From the IMG/VR virus record IMGVR_UViG_3300023178_000030, positions 1-64,000 of that record: DNA of 64,000 nucleotides; one strand, 5' to 3'. Source of the stretch: a virus. The notes below the pieces were generated by a model. That model saw only the letters and a list, made by a program, of their open reading frames with translations, was not told the DNA's origin and searched no databases. Below are positions 26,129 to 34,878 of this stretch, one piece after another. Both the position numbers and the translations under genes were made by a program. Positions within the stretch are counted from its first letter, which is position 1. Every line of letters starts with the position of its first letter.

Positions 26129-27297
26129 CAACATTCAAAGACATCATGCAAAAATATTATGATGACGAAAAACTAGGAATCAAAAAAGAAGATGCACCAG
26201 TAAATGCAACAGGTGTTGCAGTTGCAGGAACAGGTGATGATAGTTCAACAGTCGTTGTAAAAAAGAAAAAGAAAAATCCATATGATGGTAGAACAAGAGA
26301 AGCAAAAGCGTTCTTAAAAAGAATGACTGAACGACAATCAAAACTTAAAGAAGCAGTTGAGTTAGATGAGTTTAATAAAATGACTGTTACTGTGAATGAC
26401 CCTAATCAAAGAAAAAAAGTATTTGATGATTTAAAGAAACAAAAAAGATTAGATGTTTCTATGGGGCCTGGTAAGACTATCAAAGTAGATGGTAAAGGTA
26501 AAGCACTAAATCTTTTTGCAAAAGACATAATGAATTTTTATGATGCAGAAATCAGAGCAGAAGAAATAGAAGAAGATGCAAAGATGGCTAAACAGTCTGA
26601 TGACAATCTAAAGTCACTAATGAAAAAGTTTCGTGACATGGAAAAGAAAGACCCAAAGATGCCTTCTACACAGTTTATGATTAAAAGAATTGGTAAAGAA
26701 ATGAAAAAACGAGGACTGAAAGAACAAGACATGAGTAATATGTGTTGTAAACAATGTGGTGATATGTTTGGTAAACCAACTGCTGAAAGTTCTTGTCAAT
26801 ATGACGCATACGATCCAAGTGGTAAAAATTGGGTTGCAAAGAATGAGTATTATGAAAGTGTAGAATATTTCAATGAAGCAAAGAAAGAGTTTCATTTATT
26901 TGATAACGAAAAAGAAGCACAAGCTTTTGCAAAGAAGTCTGGTGGTAAACTTGTCAAAGGTGTCAACAAATCTAAAGGTAAATTTGCAGTCGTTATCGAA
27001 GAAGTAAAACCAAGTTTCATTGATAATATCAAAGAAAAAATGTCAACATACTCAAGTGACTTAATGTTAAATGAAAGTAACTTGAAGATTGTTCAAGATA
27101 TTGTTAAAAGAAAAAGTGCAAAGAATATTAAGTTTAAAGATGGTTCTCTGAAAGTTGATATGTTTACTGCATCTGCACTTTCACAAATTTATGATAAAGT
27201 AAATACAGACAATAAAAAGAAAATGGAAAAGATGATGAATGGTACAAAAGATCAGTTCATGAAACTTGCCAAATTTGCATTGTCTAAAGTAGGATAA
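26125..27297 (+). CDS. Head-core-like protein with capsid-targeting sequence (390 aa)
   Basis: The start MTTFKDIMQKYYDDEK resembles the capsid-targeting peptide. A lysine-rich segment follows (KKKKKNPYDGRTREAKAFLKR). MCCKQCGDMFGKP near residue 206 is a cysteine cluster. MTVTVNDPNQRKKVFDDLKK and MPSTQFMIKRIGKEMKKRGL look like repeated helical modules of marine T4-like head proteins. It is probably a prohead core or internal protein. It overlaps its neighbour by 4 bp. Confidence 0.55.
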   Translation: MTTFKDIMQKYYDDEKLGIKKEDAPVNATGVAVAGTGDDSSTVVVKKKKKNPYDGRTREAKAFLKRMTERQSKLKEAVELDEFNKMTVTVNDPNQRKKVFDDLKKQKRLDVSMGPGKTIKVDGKGKALNLFAKDIMNFYDAEIRAEEIEEDAKMAKQSDDNLKSLMKKFRDMEKKDPKMPSTQFMIKRIGKEMKKRGLKEQDMSNMCCKQCGDMFGKPTAESSCQYDAYDPSGKNWVAKNEYYESVEYFNEAKKEFHLFDNEKEAQAFAKKSGGKLVKGVNKSKGKFAVVIEEVKPSFIDNIKEKMSTYSSDLMLNESNLKIVQDIVKRKSAKNIKFKDGSLKVDMFTASALSQIYDKVNTDNKKKMEKMMNGTKDQFMKLAKFALSKVG

Positions 27298-27307
27298 GGA
27301 ATAGATT

Positions 27308-27628
27308 ATGACAAATGAAAAACTAGAAGTGCTAAAATTAGAGGCTATGTCATCTTTAAGACCAAATGGAGAATGGTCGTATTCTCCTGGCACAGGTTTT
27401 GTGTGGGGAGATGGTAATACTGAAACACAACCCACAGATGCAGAATTAGTTGCTGAAATATCTAACATTGAATATAGGATTCATAGACAAAGTAGATATC
27501 CTAAACCAGAGGAACAATTAGATATGTTATGGCACGCTATTGATTCTGGTACATTGGATAAAACTTGTGACTTTTATACAACTTTAAAAGCAATAAAAGA
27601 TAATTATCCAAAAGGATATACAGAATAA
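27308..27628 (+). CDS. Tail/fibre-assembly-like protein (106 aa)
   Basis: PKPEEQLDMLWHAIDSGTLDKT followed by DFYTTLKAIKDNYP is a recurrent motif near virion fibre genes and in XkdW-like phage proteins. The first half contains a beta-rich WSYSPGTGFVWGDGN. It overlaps the next start by one base. Precise role unknown. Confidence 0.6.
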   Translation: MTNEKLEVLKLEAMSSLRPNGEWSYSPGTGFVWGDGNTETQPTDAELVAEISNIEYRIHRQSRYPKPEEQLDMLWHAIDSGTLDKTCDFYTTLKAIKDNYPKGYTE

Positions 27629-27849
27629 TGGCATATGTAACAGTACCAGGCTCAAATAATATATGGGAATATGATAATGCGGCTGTTAGAGCAGACACAT
27701 ATTCAGATTCACCAGGCACTATTACTGGTGGAGTAAGAAGTTATACCTCACCTAGAGGAGTAACAACACAAACTTATATTAAAGCGAGAAAAGTAGGTGA
27801 AACTATTGTTCGTGGTGAAATTAGTAAAACTTATTACGATAATCAATAA
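27628..27849 (+). CDS. Small structural-cluster protein (73 aa)
   Basis: A Tyr/Thr/Gly-rich beta protein (WEYDNAAVRADTYSDSPG, then SYTSPRGVTTQTYIKARKVG) without Cys. Its start overlaps the previous stop. Similar short proteins are common in late clusters of marine T4-like phages. No family is recognised. Confidence 0.55.
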   Translation: MAYVTVPGSNNIWEYDNAAVRADTYSDSPGTITGGVRSYTSPRGVTTQTYIKARKVGETIVRGEISKTYYDNQ

Positions 27850-27851
27850 CT

Positions 27852-28190
27852 ATGGCATCTTATGTTATAAGAAATACAACTAGTGAATATGCTTTCAAAG
27901 TAATTAATCAAGCATCTTTCACAATAACACTTGCAGATACAGCATTGAACGCTGTAACTCCAACTGGTTTATATATTAGTAGATATTATATAACTATGAA
28001 TTCAGGTAATGATTATGTAGAAATTGGTAGAAATGGTACAGCAGTTTTGGAACTTCATGGAAATGAAGTTGTTAATTTAGCTGCAATTAAGTTTCCTCTT
28101 TATGAAGAATCAGGTTCAAGTGTAGTTGTTACACCATCTAATTCAGGACATAAATACACACTAATCATGGCATTAGGAAAAATAATTTAA
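27852..28190 (+). CDS. Small beta-rich structural-cluster protein (112 aa)
   Basis: The protein alternates short beta strands (YAFKVINQASFTITLAD, GNDYVEIGRNGTAVLELHG) and looks like a capsid-surface or fibre-tip domain. Its stop overlaps the start of the next small gene. The role is inferred from context only. Confidence 0.55.
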   Translation: MASYVIRNTTSEYAFKVINQASFTITLADTALNAVTPTGLYISRYYITMNSGNDYVEIGRNGTAVLELHGNEVVNLAAIKFPLYEESGSSVVVTPSNSGHKYTLIMALGKII

Positions 28191-28342
28191 TGAAAACATT
28201 TAAAGAATTAAAAAAAGAAATATTAAAACAACAATCTTATAGTTATGCACTAGATACCTCTAAACCTATCGGAGATATTGTCGATAGAGATAGAGATGAG
28301 ATAAAATCTAGTGTCAAAAAGACTAAACGAAAGGCGAAATAA
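28190..28342 (+). CDS. Small basic protein with capsid-targeting sequence (50 aa)
   Basis: ATG 28190 overlaps the previous stop. The product begins MKTFKELKKEILKQQ and ends in a basic tail (SSVKKTKRKAK). It shares its first seven residues (MKTFKEL) with the basic protein at 18869, so it is probably another internal head peptide. Its size is like a packaged peptide rather than an enzyme. Confidence 0.6.
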   Translation: MKTFKELKKEILKQQSYSYALDTSKPIGDIVDRDRDEIKSSVKKTKRKAK

Positions 28343-28344
28343 TT

Positions 28345-28812
28345 ATGTTATCAATATTAGGTTCATTATTAGGTTTCGCAAGTTCGAGTGTTCCAGCTGT
28401 CACAGATTTGTTCGCAAAGAAAGGTGACAGGAAACATGAACTTGAGAAAATGAAACTTGCTGCTGAATTAAAAGCACAAGGTATGGATGTTGACATGAAA
28501 CAATACGAAGTCATGGGTGCAGATAAAGAACATGAGAGATTAATTGCTCATGATACTGCAATCATGCAATCAACAGGTTGGACTTCAGCACTTCAAAAGT
28601 CTGTAAGACCAATTATCACATATGCCTTTTTTGGTTTGTTCTCTGTAATTGAAGTAACTCTATTAATGAGTGCATTAGAAAATGGAACAGATTTCAGAGA
28701 AGCGATTCAATTATTATGGGATGAAGATACTAAAGCGATATTTGCAGCTATTATATCATTTTGGTTTGGGTCTCGAGCTGTAGAAAAAGCAAGACAAAAT
28801 TACAGAAAATAA
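28345..28812 (+). CDS. Holin-like protein (GTA holin 3TM type)
   Basis: The N-terminus LGSLLGFASSSVPAVTDLF is hydrophobic. A charged helix follows (KKGDRKHELEKMKLAAELKAQ), then membrane segments PIITYAFFGLFSVIEVTLLM and AIFAAIISFWFGSRAVEKA. This matches the three-segment holin family first described in gene transfer agents. Holins form the inner-membrane hole at lysis. It directly follows virion genes. At 155 aa it fits the family. Confidence 0.7.
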   Translation: MLSILGSLLGFASSSVPAVTDLFAKKGDRKHELEKMKLAAELKAQGMDVDMKQYEVMGADKEHERLIAHDTAIMQSTGWTSALQKSVRPIITYAFFGLFSVIEVTLLMSALENGTDFREAIQLLWDEDTKAIFAAIISFWFGSRAVEKARQNYRK

Positions 28813-28856
28813 CAAACTGTGCATGATTCTTGCATCTTTCAATCAATGGTAATACT

Positions 28857-29297
28857 ATGGTAGATAAAAGTATAGAAACAGAAGTAGCGTTAATAAAAAA
28901 AGACATACATGATTTAAAATCAATTCATGTTCGTTTAGATAATGCTATTGAAAAAATTGCAGATGTTTCTAGTCAGTTACACACTATCATGGCTGTCCAT
29001 GAAGAAAAACTAGTAAAACAGGAAGAAGCATTGGAAGAACAAGAAAAAGAATTTAAAGCAACAGTTCAAGAGTTACACACTAGAATTACGAGCAATGCAA
29101 AAGAAACATCTGATAAAATGAGTTCTATGGAAAGAAGAATATTAGATATGTTGCATGAACATAATACTAGAGAATCTGAACAGTTTGTAAAGTTAAGAGA
29201 AGAATTACAGAACAGAGTAGGAATATTAGAAAAGTGGCGTCATCTAATTATTGGTGGTGCGATTGTAGTAGGTTTTTTATTACAGAAATTCTTATAA
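28857..29297 (+). CDS. Coiled-coil protein with C-terminal membrane anchor
   Basis: I chose ATG 28857 (146 aa) over an in-frame TTG at 28830. Most of the chain is a long coiled coil (HEEKLVKQEEALEEQEKEFK and onward). It ends with WRHLIIGGAIVVGFLLQKFL, a single membrane span. Following the holin-like gene, it could be a lysis regulator or a spanin-like tether, although the anchor is at the C-terminus. No strong ribosome-binding site is seen. Confidence 0.6.
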   Translation: MVDKSIETEVALIKKDIHDLKSIHVRLDNAIEKIADVSSQLHTIMAVHEEKLVKQEEALEEQEKEFKATVQELHTRITSNAKETSDKMSSMERRILDMLHEHNTRESEQFVKLREELQNRVGILEKWRHLIIGGAIVVGFLLQKFL

Positions 29298-29300
29298 AGT

Positions 29301-29329
29301 TTGACAAAGATACACATTTAATGTATAAT
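29301..29329 (+). promoter_or_regulatory. Sigma70-like promoter giving a probable leaderless mRNA
   Basis: TTGACA 29301-29306, a 17-bp spacer and TATAAT 29324-29329. The primase ATG at 29337 begins 8 bases after the -10, at the expected transcription start. Confidence 0.82.
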
Positions 29330-29336
29330 TGTGTTT

Positions 29337-30356
29337 ATGAATTTTGTAGACATAAAATACATTTCTTTACTTTCCCCTAGACTAGAAAAATTTCAGAAGA
29401 AAGATAACTTTCTCTGGAACTTTAGGTGTCCTTATTGTGGTGATTCAAAGAAAAATAGAAATAAAGCTAGAGGTTTTGTTTATAGAACAAAAGCAGATTT
29501 GTTTTATAAATGTCATAACTGTTCTGTAGGTGCATCATTCTCTAATCTATTAAAGTATGTAGATACAAACTTACATAAAGAGTACATATTAGAGAAATAT
29601 AAAGAGGGCCAGACATCAAAAGGTAGAGGTAGTAAGAGTAATGTTACAGTACCTAATCCTAAATTTGATTTCAAACCACCTGTTTTCAAAACAAGACTAG
29701 GTAATCTAAAAACATTTGCAGAATTAGACAAGAAACACCCAGCTGTACAATATTTGTTTAAGAGAAAACTTCCTAGAGATTCTTGGAATGATATATATTA
29801 CTGTTCTAAATTTTTTGAGTTTTCCAACACGATAGTTGAGAACAAATTCCCTACTTTGAAAGGTGACCACCCAAGAATACTGATACCATTCAGAAATAAG
29901 AATGGTCAGATATTTGGTTATCAAGGTAGGTGTTTTGGGAAAGAAACTCAAAAATATATTACGATTATTTTCAATAATTCGTATCAAAAACTGTTTGGTG
30001 TCGATAGATTAAATACTAGTAAAACAATTTACATAGTAGAAGGCCCCTTTGACAGTCTATTCATAGATAACTGTATCGCAGTTGCACAAAGCGATTTACA
30101 AGTTACTAAATACAAAAACAAGTCTGTGTTAATTCCAGACAACGAACCTAGAAATAGAGAAATCTGTAAACAGATTGAAAAATATATTTCTAATAAGTAT
30201 AGTGTCGTTATATGGCCTAGAGATGTAAAAGAAAAAGATATAAATGATATGATTCTTTCAGGTATGACAAAAGAAGAATTACAACTTATAATACAACAAA
30301 ATACATATTCTGGTTTAACTGCACTTACAGAATTCAATAAGTGGAAAAAAGTTTAG
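29337..30356 (+). CDS. gp61: gp61-like DNA primase
   Basis: This enzyme makes RNA primers at the fork with gp41. The CHC2-type zinc finger is clear: FRCPYCGDSKKNRNKARGF then YKCHNC. The TOPRIM region includes IYIVEGPFDSLFIDN and VLIPDNEPRNREI, both matching T4 gp61. At 339 aa it equals the family length. ATG 29337 is preferred to GTG 29331 because the latter would precede the expected transcription start. No ribosome-binding site can be present on such an mRNA. Confidence 0.95.
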   Translation: MNFVDIKYISLLSPRLEKFQKKDNFLWNFRCPYCGDSKKNRNKARGFVYRTKADLFYKCHNCSVGASFSNLLKYVDTNLHKEYILEKYKEGQTSKGRGSKSNVTVPNPKFDFKPPVFKTRLGNLKTFAELDKKHPAVQYLFKRKLPRDSWNDIYYCSKFFEFSNTIVENKFPTLKGDHPRILIPFRNKNGQIFGYQGRCFGKETQKYITIIFNNSYQKLFGVDRLNTSKTIYIVEGPFDSLFIDNCIAVAQSDLQVTKYKNKSVLIPDNEPRNREICKQIEKYISNKYSVVIWPRDVKEKDINDMILSGMTKEELQLIIQQNTYSGLTALTEFNKWKKV

Positions 30357-30365
30357 GAGAGAAGA

Positions 30366-32177
30366 ATGAGTGGTTTGGCACCTGTAATTAAATTACCAAC
30401 TGAAGATAAAAATAACTATCTTGGTATAACAATAGATAAAAGCAAAGATAGTATGTTATCAGAACAAGCATTTAAATTATTAAAAGATTACTATTGTGTT
30501 GACGGTGAAACATCTCCACAAGAATCATTTGCAAGAGCTGCTGTTGCATATTCATATAAAGACATGGCACTTGCACAAAGAATTTATGATGCAGCTGCAA
30601 ATGGTTGGTTTATGTTTGCATCACCAGTTTTATCAAATGCACCATTACCAAATCACAAAACAAAAGCATTACCTATTTCTTGTTTTTTAACTTATGTACC
30701 AGATTCATTAGAAGGTTTGATTGACCATAGTGCAGAGTTAAGATGGTTATCAGTAAAAGGTGGTGGTGTTGGTGGTCATTGGTCTGATGTCCGTGCAATA
30801 TCTGACAAAGCACCAGGCCCTATGCCTTTTCTACATACAGTAGATGCAGATATGACTGCATATCGTCAAGGTAAAACTCGTAAAGGTTCATATGCATCTT
30901 ATATGAATGTATCACACCCTGACATAATTGAATTCTTAAATATGAGAATACCTACTGGTGATGTTAATAGAAAGAATTTAAATTTACATCACGCAATTAA
31001 TATTACAGATGATTTCATGTTAGCAGTTGAAAGAAATGAAACATGGGATTTAAAAGACCCAAATGATAATACTGTTAGAGATAGTATGCCTGCAAGAAAA
31101 CTATGGCAACAAATATTAGAAACAAGATATAGAACAGGTGAACCATACTTAAACTTTATTGATACAGCTAATCGTGCAATGCCACAAAGTATGAAAGATA
31201 AAGGTTTAAAAATTCATGGTTCAAACTTATGTAATGAAATACATTTACCAACATCAAGTGATAGAACAGCAGTTTGTTGTTTATCATCACTTAATTTAGA
31301 AAAGTTTGATGAGTGGAAGAATACAACACTTGTAAGAGATTTAATTAGATTTTTAGATAATGTATTACAATTCTTTATTGATAATGCAGGTGATGAAATT
31401 AGTCGTGCAAGATATTCTGCAAAACAAGAAAGAAGTTTAGGTCTTGGTGCAATGGGTTATCATGCATTACTACAACAAAAGAGAATACCATTTGAATCTC
31501 AAGAAGCAAGAGATTTAAACAATGAAGTATTTGCATACATTAAAGACGAGGCAGTAAAAGAAAGTAACACTATGGGTTATGAAAGAGGTGAAGCACCAGA
31601 CATGGATGGTACTGGTAGAAGAAATGCACACTTACTTGCAATAGCTCCTAATGCAAATAGTTCAATTATTGTTGCAACATCACCATCAATTGAACCTAAT
31701 AAAGCAAACGCATATACACATAGAACAAGAGCTGGTTCACATTTAGTAAAGAATAGATATCTTGAAGAAGAATTAGAAAAAGTAAATAAGAACAATTCTG
31801 AAGTATGGAGTAGTATTATTACAAATGGTGGTTCAGTTCAACATTTAGATTTTCTATCTGAAGAAGTTAAAGATGTTTTCAAAACAGCAATTGAGTTAGA
31901 TCAATTAGAAATTGTAAAACAAGGTGCAGATAGACAAAAGTTTTTATGTCAAGGACAATCACTAAATTTATTCTTTCCTGCAAATGCAGATAAAAAAGAT
32001 TTACATAAAGCACATTTTAATGCGTGGAAAGAAGGTTGTAAAGGTTTATATTATTTGAGAACAGAAACATCAAACCGTGCAGAAAATGTTTCGCAGAAAG
32101 TTGTAAGAGATGCACTAAAAGATTACGAATCACAGGCACTCGAAACTCAAGACGAGTGTGTATCATGTCAAGGATAA
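30366..32177 (+). CDS. nrdA: Ribonucleotide reductase class I large subunit
   Basis: This subunit reduces NDPs to dNDPs. Catalytic cysteines are in place: LPISCF near residue 102, SNLCNEI at 286-292 with the N-x-C-x-E triad, and RTAVCCLSS at about 300-308. The C-terminal swinging arm ends ECVSCQG (CxxC). There is no N-terminal ATP-cone and the protein is short (603 aa), as in marine phage enzymes, so dATP inhibition is probably absent. An AGGAGAG site lies upstream. The radical subunit gene lies one gene downstream. Confidence 0.95.
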   Translation: MSGLAPVIKLPTEDKNNYLGITIDKSKDSMLSEQAFKLLKDYYCVDGETSPQESFARAAVAYSYKDMALAQRIYDAAANGWFMFASPVLSNAPLPNHKTKALPISCFLTYVPDSLEGLIDHSAELRWLSVKGGGVGGHWSDVRAISDKAPGPMPFLHTVDADMTAYRQGKTRKGSYASYMNVSHPDIIEFLNMRIPTGDVNRKNLNLHHAINITDDFMLAVERNETWDLKDPNDNTVRDSMPARKLWQQILETRYRTGEPYLNFIDTANRAMPQSMKDKGLKIHGSNLCNEIHLPTSSDRTAVCCLSSLNLEKFDEWKNTTLVRDLIRFLDNVLQFFIDNAGDEISRARYSAKQERSLGLGAMGYHALLQQKRIPFESQEARDLNNEVFAYIKDEAVKESNTMGYERGEAPDMDGTGRRNAHLLAIAPNANSSIIVATSPSIEPNKANAYTHRTRAGSHLVKNRYLEEELEKVNKNNSEVWSSIITNGGSVQHLDFLSEEVKDVFKTAIELDQLEIVKQGADRQKFLCQGQSLNLFFPANADKKDLHKAHFNAWKEGCKGLYYLRTETSNRAENVSQKVVRDALKDYESQALETQDECVSCQG

Positions 32178-32182
32178 AATAT

Positions 32183-32860
32183 ATGACGGCATGGCCGACA
32201 ATTTGTGTAGATAATTTTTATGACGACCCTGATAAGGTGAGAGAATTTGCTCTTGGTTTAGACTACGCACCAGCAGAAGATGGAAGATGGCCTGGAAAAA
32301 GATCTAAAGAAATTATAGAAATTGATGAAGAATTTAGTTTAAAATTTGGTCGTAAATTAATGTCACATTATTTTGATCTGGAGGTAACTGAAGTAAGATG
32401 GAAGATTAGTTCACAGTTTCAATTAATAGAACCGTATGACAACGATATTAATTCACCTAAAAATATAGGTTGGATACATTATGATAATGCAGTTATAGGA
32501 GGCTTAATTTATCTTAACAAAGAACCAAATCCAAACAGCGGAACTTCACTTTATGCTGTTATAGAGTCTGCAAAATATAATAATGATCAAATTGCTAAAG
32601 AAAAATTTTATTTAGAAGGCAATGATAAAGACTACGAAAAATTGCTAAATAAACATAATGAAAATTTTATTGAAACTGTAAAATTTTCAAATCAATACAA
32701 CAGACTGATAAGTTTTGATTCTACTTTGCCGCATGGTGCTAACAATTTTACAATTAGCAACGAGCCAAGGTTAACACAGGTATTTTTTGTGCATGATATT
32801 AAATCTACTAGACCCAAAACATCAGATATTTATAGCAAAATTTATAGCAAAACAGTATAA
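32183..32860 (+). CDS. Oxygenase-like protein inserted between nrdA and nrdB (DUF6445-like)
   Basis: I chose ATG 32183 with AAGGA upstream; in-frame GTG 32156 and ATG 32165 lie within the nrdA end. The product opens MTAWPTICVDNFYDDPDKVR and has RWPGKRSKE, WIHYDN (HxD), then LPHGANNF and RLTQVFFV. This is arranged like a 2-oxoglutarate/Fe(II) dioxygenase and resembles DUF6445 as I remember it. Its G+C and codon choices seem a little different from nrdA. Location inside the nrd operon suggests insertion as cargo. Confidence 0.65.
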   Translation: MTAWPTICVDNFYDDPDKVREFALGLDYAPAEDGRWPGKRSKEIIEIDEEFSLKFGRKLMSHYFDLEVTEVRWKISSQFQLIEPYDNDINSPKNIGWIHYDNAVIGGLIYLNKEPNPNSGTSLYAVIESAKYNNDQIAKEKFYLEGNDKDYEKLLNKHNENFIETVKFSNQYNRLISFDSTLPHGANNFTISNEPRLTQVFFVHDIKSTRPKTSDIYSKIYSKTV

Positions 32861-32870
32861 AGGATAAAAT

Positions 32871-34115
32871 ATGAAAATAAGAATAGTATCAAAAACAGGT
32901 TGCCCATTTTGTGTAAAAGCTAAAGAATGGTTTGATGAACATGGTTTCATCTATACAGAAGATTTAATGGATAATGAAAATGAAAGACTTGCATTTTATC
33001 AGTCTATGAATAACATACAAGAAACTGTAGGTGAAAGTGTAGAAATTCGTAGAATTAATTCAGTTCCACAAATCTTTATTGATGATAATCATGTTGGTGG
33101 GTATGATGATTTGATGAAAATTTCTGATGACTTATTAAAGAAAAGAAGTGGTGGTTTATTAAAGTTTAGTAAAACATATAAACCATTTCATTATCCTTGG
33201 GCTGTTGAATTAACAACAAGACATGAAAAAGCACATTGGATTGAAGATGAATTAGATTTAGGTGAAGATGTTGCAGATTGGAAGTCTGGTAAAATGAATG
33301 ATATTGAAAAAGAATATGTAACAAACATATTAAGATTATTCACACAATCAGATGTTGCAGTTGGTCAAAACTATTATGACCAGTTCATTCCTAAATTTAA
33401 AAATAATGAAGTTCGTAATATGTTAGGTTCATTTGCATCAAGAGAAGGTGTTCATCAGAGAGCATATGCACTACTTAATGAAACACTTGGATTATCAGAC
33501 GAAGAATATCATGCGTTTTTAGAATATAAAGAAATGACTGATAAACTTGAGTTTATGGTTGATTCAGATATATCTTCAGTAAAAGGTCTTGCATTATCAC
33601 TTGCAAAATCTGTATTCAATGAAGGTGTAGCTTTATTTGCATCATTTGTAATGTTACTAAACTTTCAAAGACATGGTAAAATGAAAGGTATGGGTAAAGT
33701 TGTAGAATGGTCAATCAGAGATGAATCAATGCATGTTGAAGGTAATTCTAAATTGTTCAGAAGTTATTGTGCAGAACATCCAAAGATTGTAAATGATGAC
33801 ATGAAACTACAAATTTATGAGATGGCTCGTGTTGCTGTAAAACTAGAAGATAAGTTTGTTGACTTAGCGTATAAGTTAGGGGATATACAAGGTTTAAATT
33901 CTTCAGATGTTAAAAAATATATCAGATATATAACAGATAGAAGGTTATTACAACTTGGTCTAAAAACTAATTTTAAAGTCAAAGAGAATCCATTACCGTG
34001 GTTAGAGTGGGTTTTAAATGGTGCAGACCATACAAACTTTTTTGAAAATCGTGTAACAGAATATGAAGTTGCAGGACTTAAAGGAGATTGGGAAGAAGCG
34101 TATGAGGCAGCTTAA
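32871..34115 (+). CDS. nrdB: Glutaredoxin-NrdB fusion (ribonucleotide reductase small subunit)
   Basis: Residues 1-85 are a glutaredoxin with CPFC at 11-14 and SVPQIFI plus VGGYDDL. Residues from about 95 are the di-iron radical subunit: ligands D161, E192, H195, E251, E285 and H288, and the radical tyrosine Y199 four residues after H195. Ligand spacings 31, 59 and 34 are close to NrdF-type proteins. The fusion supplies its own reductant domain for NrdA's CxxC tail. An AAGGA site precedes the ATG. The stop overlaps the next start. Confidence 0.93.
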   Translation: MKIRIVSKTGCPFCVKAKEWFDEHGFIYTEDLMDNENERLAFYQSMNNIQETVGESVEIRRINSVPQIFIDDNHVGGYDDLMKISDDLLKKRSGGLLKFSKTYKPFHYPWAVELTTRHEKAHWIEDELDLGEDVADWKSGKMNDIEKEYVTNILRLFTQSDVAVGQNYYDQFIPKFKNNEVRNMLGSFASREGVHQRAYALLNETLGLSDEEYHAFLEYKEMTDKLEFMVDSDISSVKGLALSLAKSVFNEGVALFASFVMLLNFQRHGKMKGMGKVVEWSIRDESMHVEGNSKLFRSYCAEHPKIVNDDMKLQIYEMARVAVKLEDKFVDLAYKLGDIQGLNSSDVKKYIRYITDRRLLQLGLKTNFKVKENPLPWLEWVLNGADHTNFFENRVTEYEVAGLKGDWEEAYEAA

Positions 34116-34264
34116 TGAAAATAGTAGTATGCGAAGAATGTTCTGCTGAATATCAAGTAAAACATGATTTAGAAGAAACACTATATATTATAAAATATTG
34201 TACATTCTGTGGTAATCCCATAGACTTACAAGATGATAATGCTATAGAAGAATGGGAAGATTGA
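34115..34264 (+). CDS. Small zinc-ribbon protein (49 aa)
   Basis: The start overlaps the nrdB stop (TAATG). The product has two CxxC knuckles, VVCEECSAEY and YCTFCGNPI, followed by an acidic tail. Such mini zinc ribbons are common beside T4-like nrd and nuclease genes and may act as transcription or nuclease cofactors. Function unknown. Confidence 0.6.
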   Translation: MKIVVCEECSAEYQVKHDLEETLYIIKYCTFCGNPIDLQDDNAIEEWED

Positions 34265-34265
34265 T

Positions 34266-34619
34266 TTGAAAACGCAAAGTGCAAAATCAAAAGGTCGTAG
34301 ACTACAACAATGGATTCGAGATAAATTAGTAGAACAATTAGGTGTTCACCCTGAAGATGTAGAAAGTCGTTCAATGGGTGCATCTGGTGAAGATTTAATC
34401 ATGGCTCGTGCGGCTAGAGAAAAGTTCCCATATTCTATTGAATGTAAAAATGTAGAAAAGCTTAATGTATGGGAAGCATACAATCAAGCAATAGACAATA
34501 GTAACAATTATGAACCAATAGTTGTTATGAAAAAGAATGGTAAGAAACCATTAATCGTAGTTGATGCAGAATATTTTGTAAAACTACATCAAAAAGACAC
34601 TTATTCAAATAAAGAATAA
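34266..34619 (+). CDS. PD-(D/E)XK-type endonuclease (resolvase-like)
   Basis: The core SMGASGEDLIM, then FPYSIECKNVEKLNVWEAYNQA, is a PD-(D/E)XK nuclease pattern with D, then E-x-K. The basic N-terminal helix GRRLQQWIRDKL fits DNA binding. The start is TTG 34266, one base after the previous stop, with GGGAAGA upstream. At 117 aa it resembles small Holliday-junction-resolvase-like nucleases of marine phages. Confidence 0.75.
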   Translation: MKTQSAKSKGRRLQQWIRDKLVEQLGVHPEDVESRSMGASGEDLIMARAAREKFPYSIECKNVEKLNVWEAYNQAIDNSNNYEPIVVMKKNGKKPLIVVDAEYFVKLHQKDTYSNKE

Positions 34620-34693
34620 ATACTAGTATTATTCACATATAAATTCTTTTTCTAAATATAAGTATAAATCAACTTATTCAGAAAGGAGAATCA

Positions 34694-34768
34694 ATGTCAC
34701 AACTTATTCAATTTACAATATCACCCTTAACAATCGCATTTCTAATTTTTGTAATCACAATTCTTTAA
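34694..34768 (+). CDS. Tiny membrane peptide (24 aa)
   Basis: AAAGGAGA lies 6 bp before the ATG. The product is one hydrophobic span (FTISPLTIAFLIFVITIL). TATAAATC upstream at 34665-34672 is one base off a T4 late box. The good ribosome-binding site and uniform hydrophobicity argue that it is real. It could be a small membrane or lysis modulator. Confidence 0.5.
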   Translation: MSQLIQFTISPLTIAFLIFVITIL

Positions 34769-34779
34769 GGGGACACTCA

Positions 34780-34878
34780 ATGTTAAAAACACTCAAAAAA
34801 ATCTATATGTTCCTACTAATCAGTAGAAAAAATCAAATCGAATCAAGAATCAAGCTATATGGGGGTAGAATCATATGA
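34780..34878 (+). CDS. Tiny basic peptide (32 aa)
   Basis: It starts at ATG 34780 after AAGGGGACA and ends at TGA 34876-34878, overlapping the next ATG. The product MLKTLKKIYMFLLISRKNQI and on is basic and amphipathic. Support is the overlap chain and ribosome-binding site only. Confidence 0.45.
   Translation: MLKTLKKIYMFLLISRKNQIESRIKLYGGRII

Noticed and set aside
34614-34623. AATAAATA and TATAAATC near 34620-34672 as late promoters
   Set aside because: Each differs by one base from TATAAATA, which is frequent by chance in such AT-rich DNA; kept only as notes.
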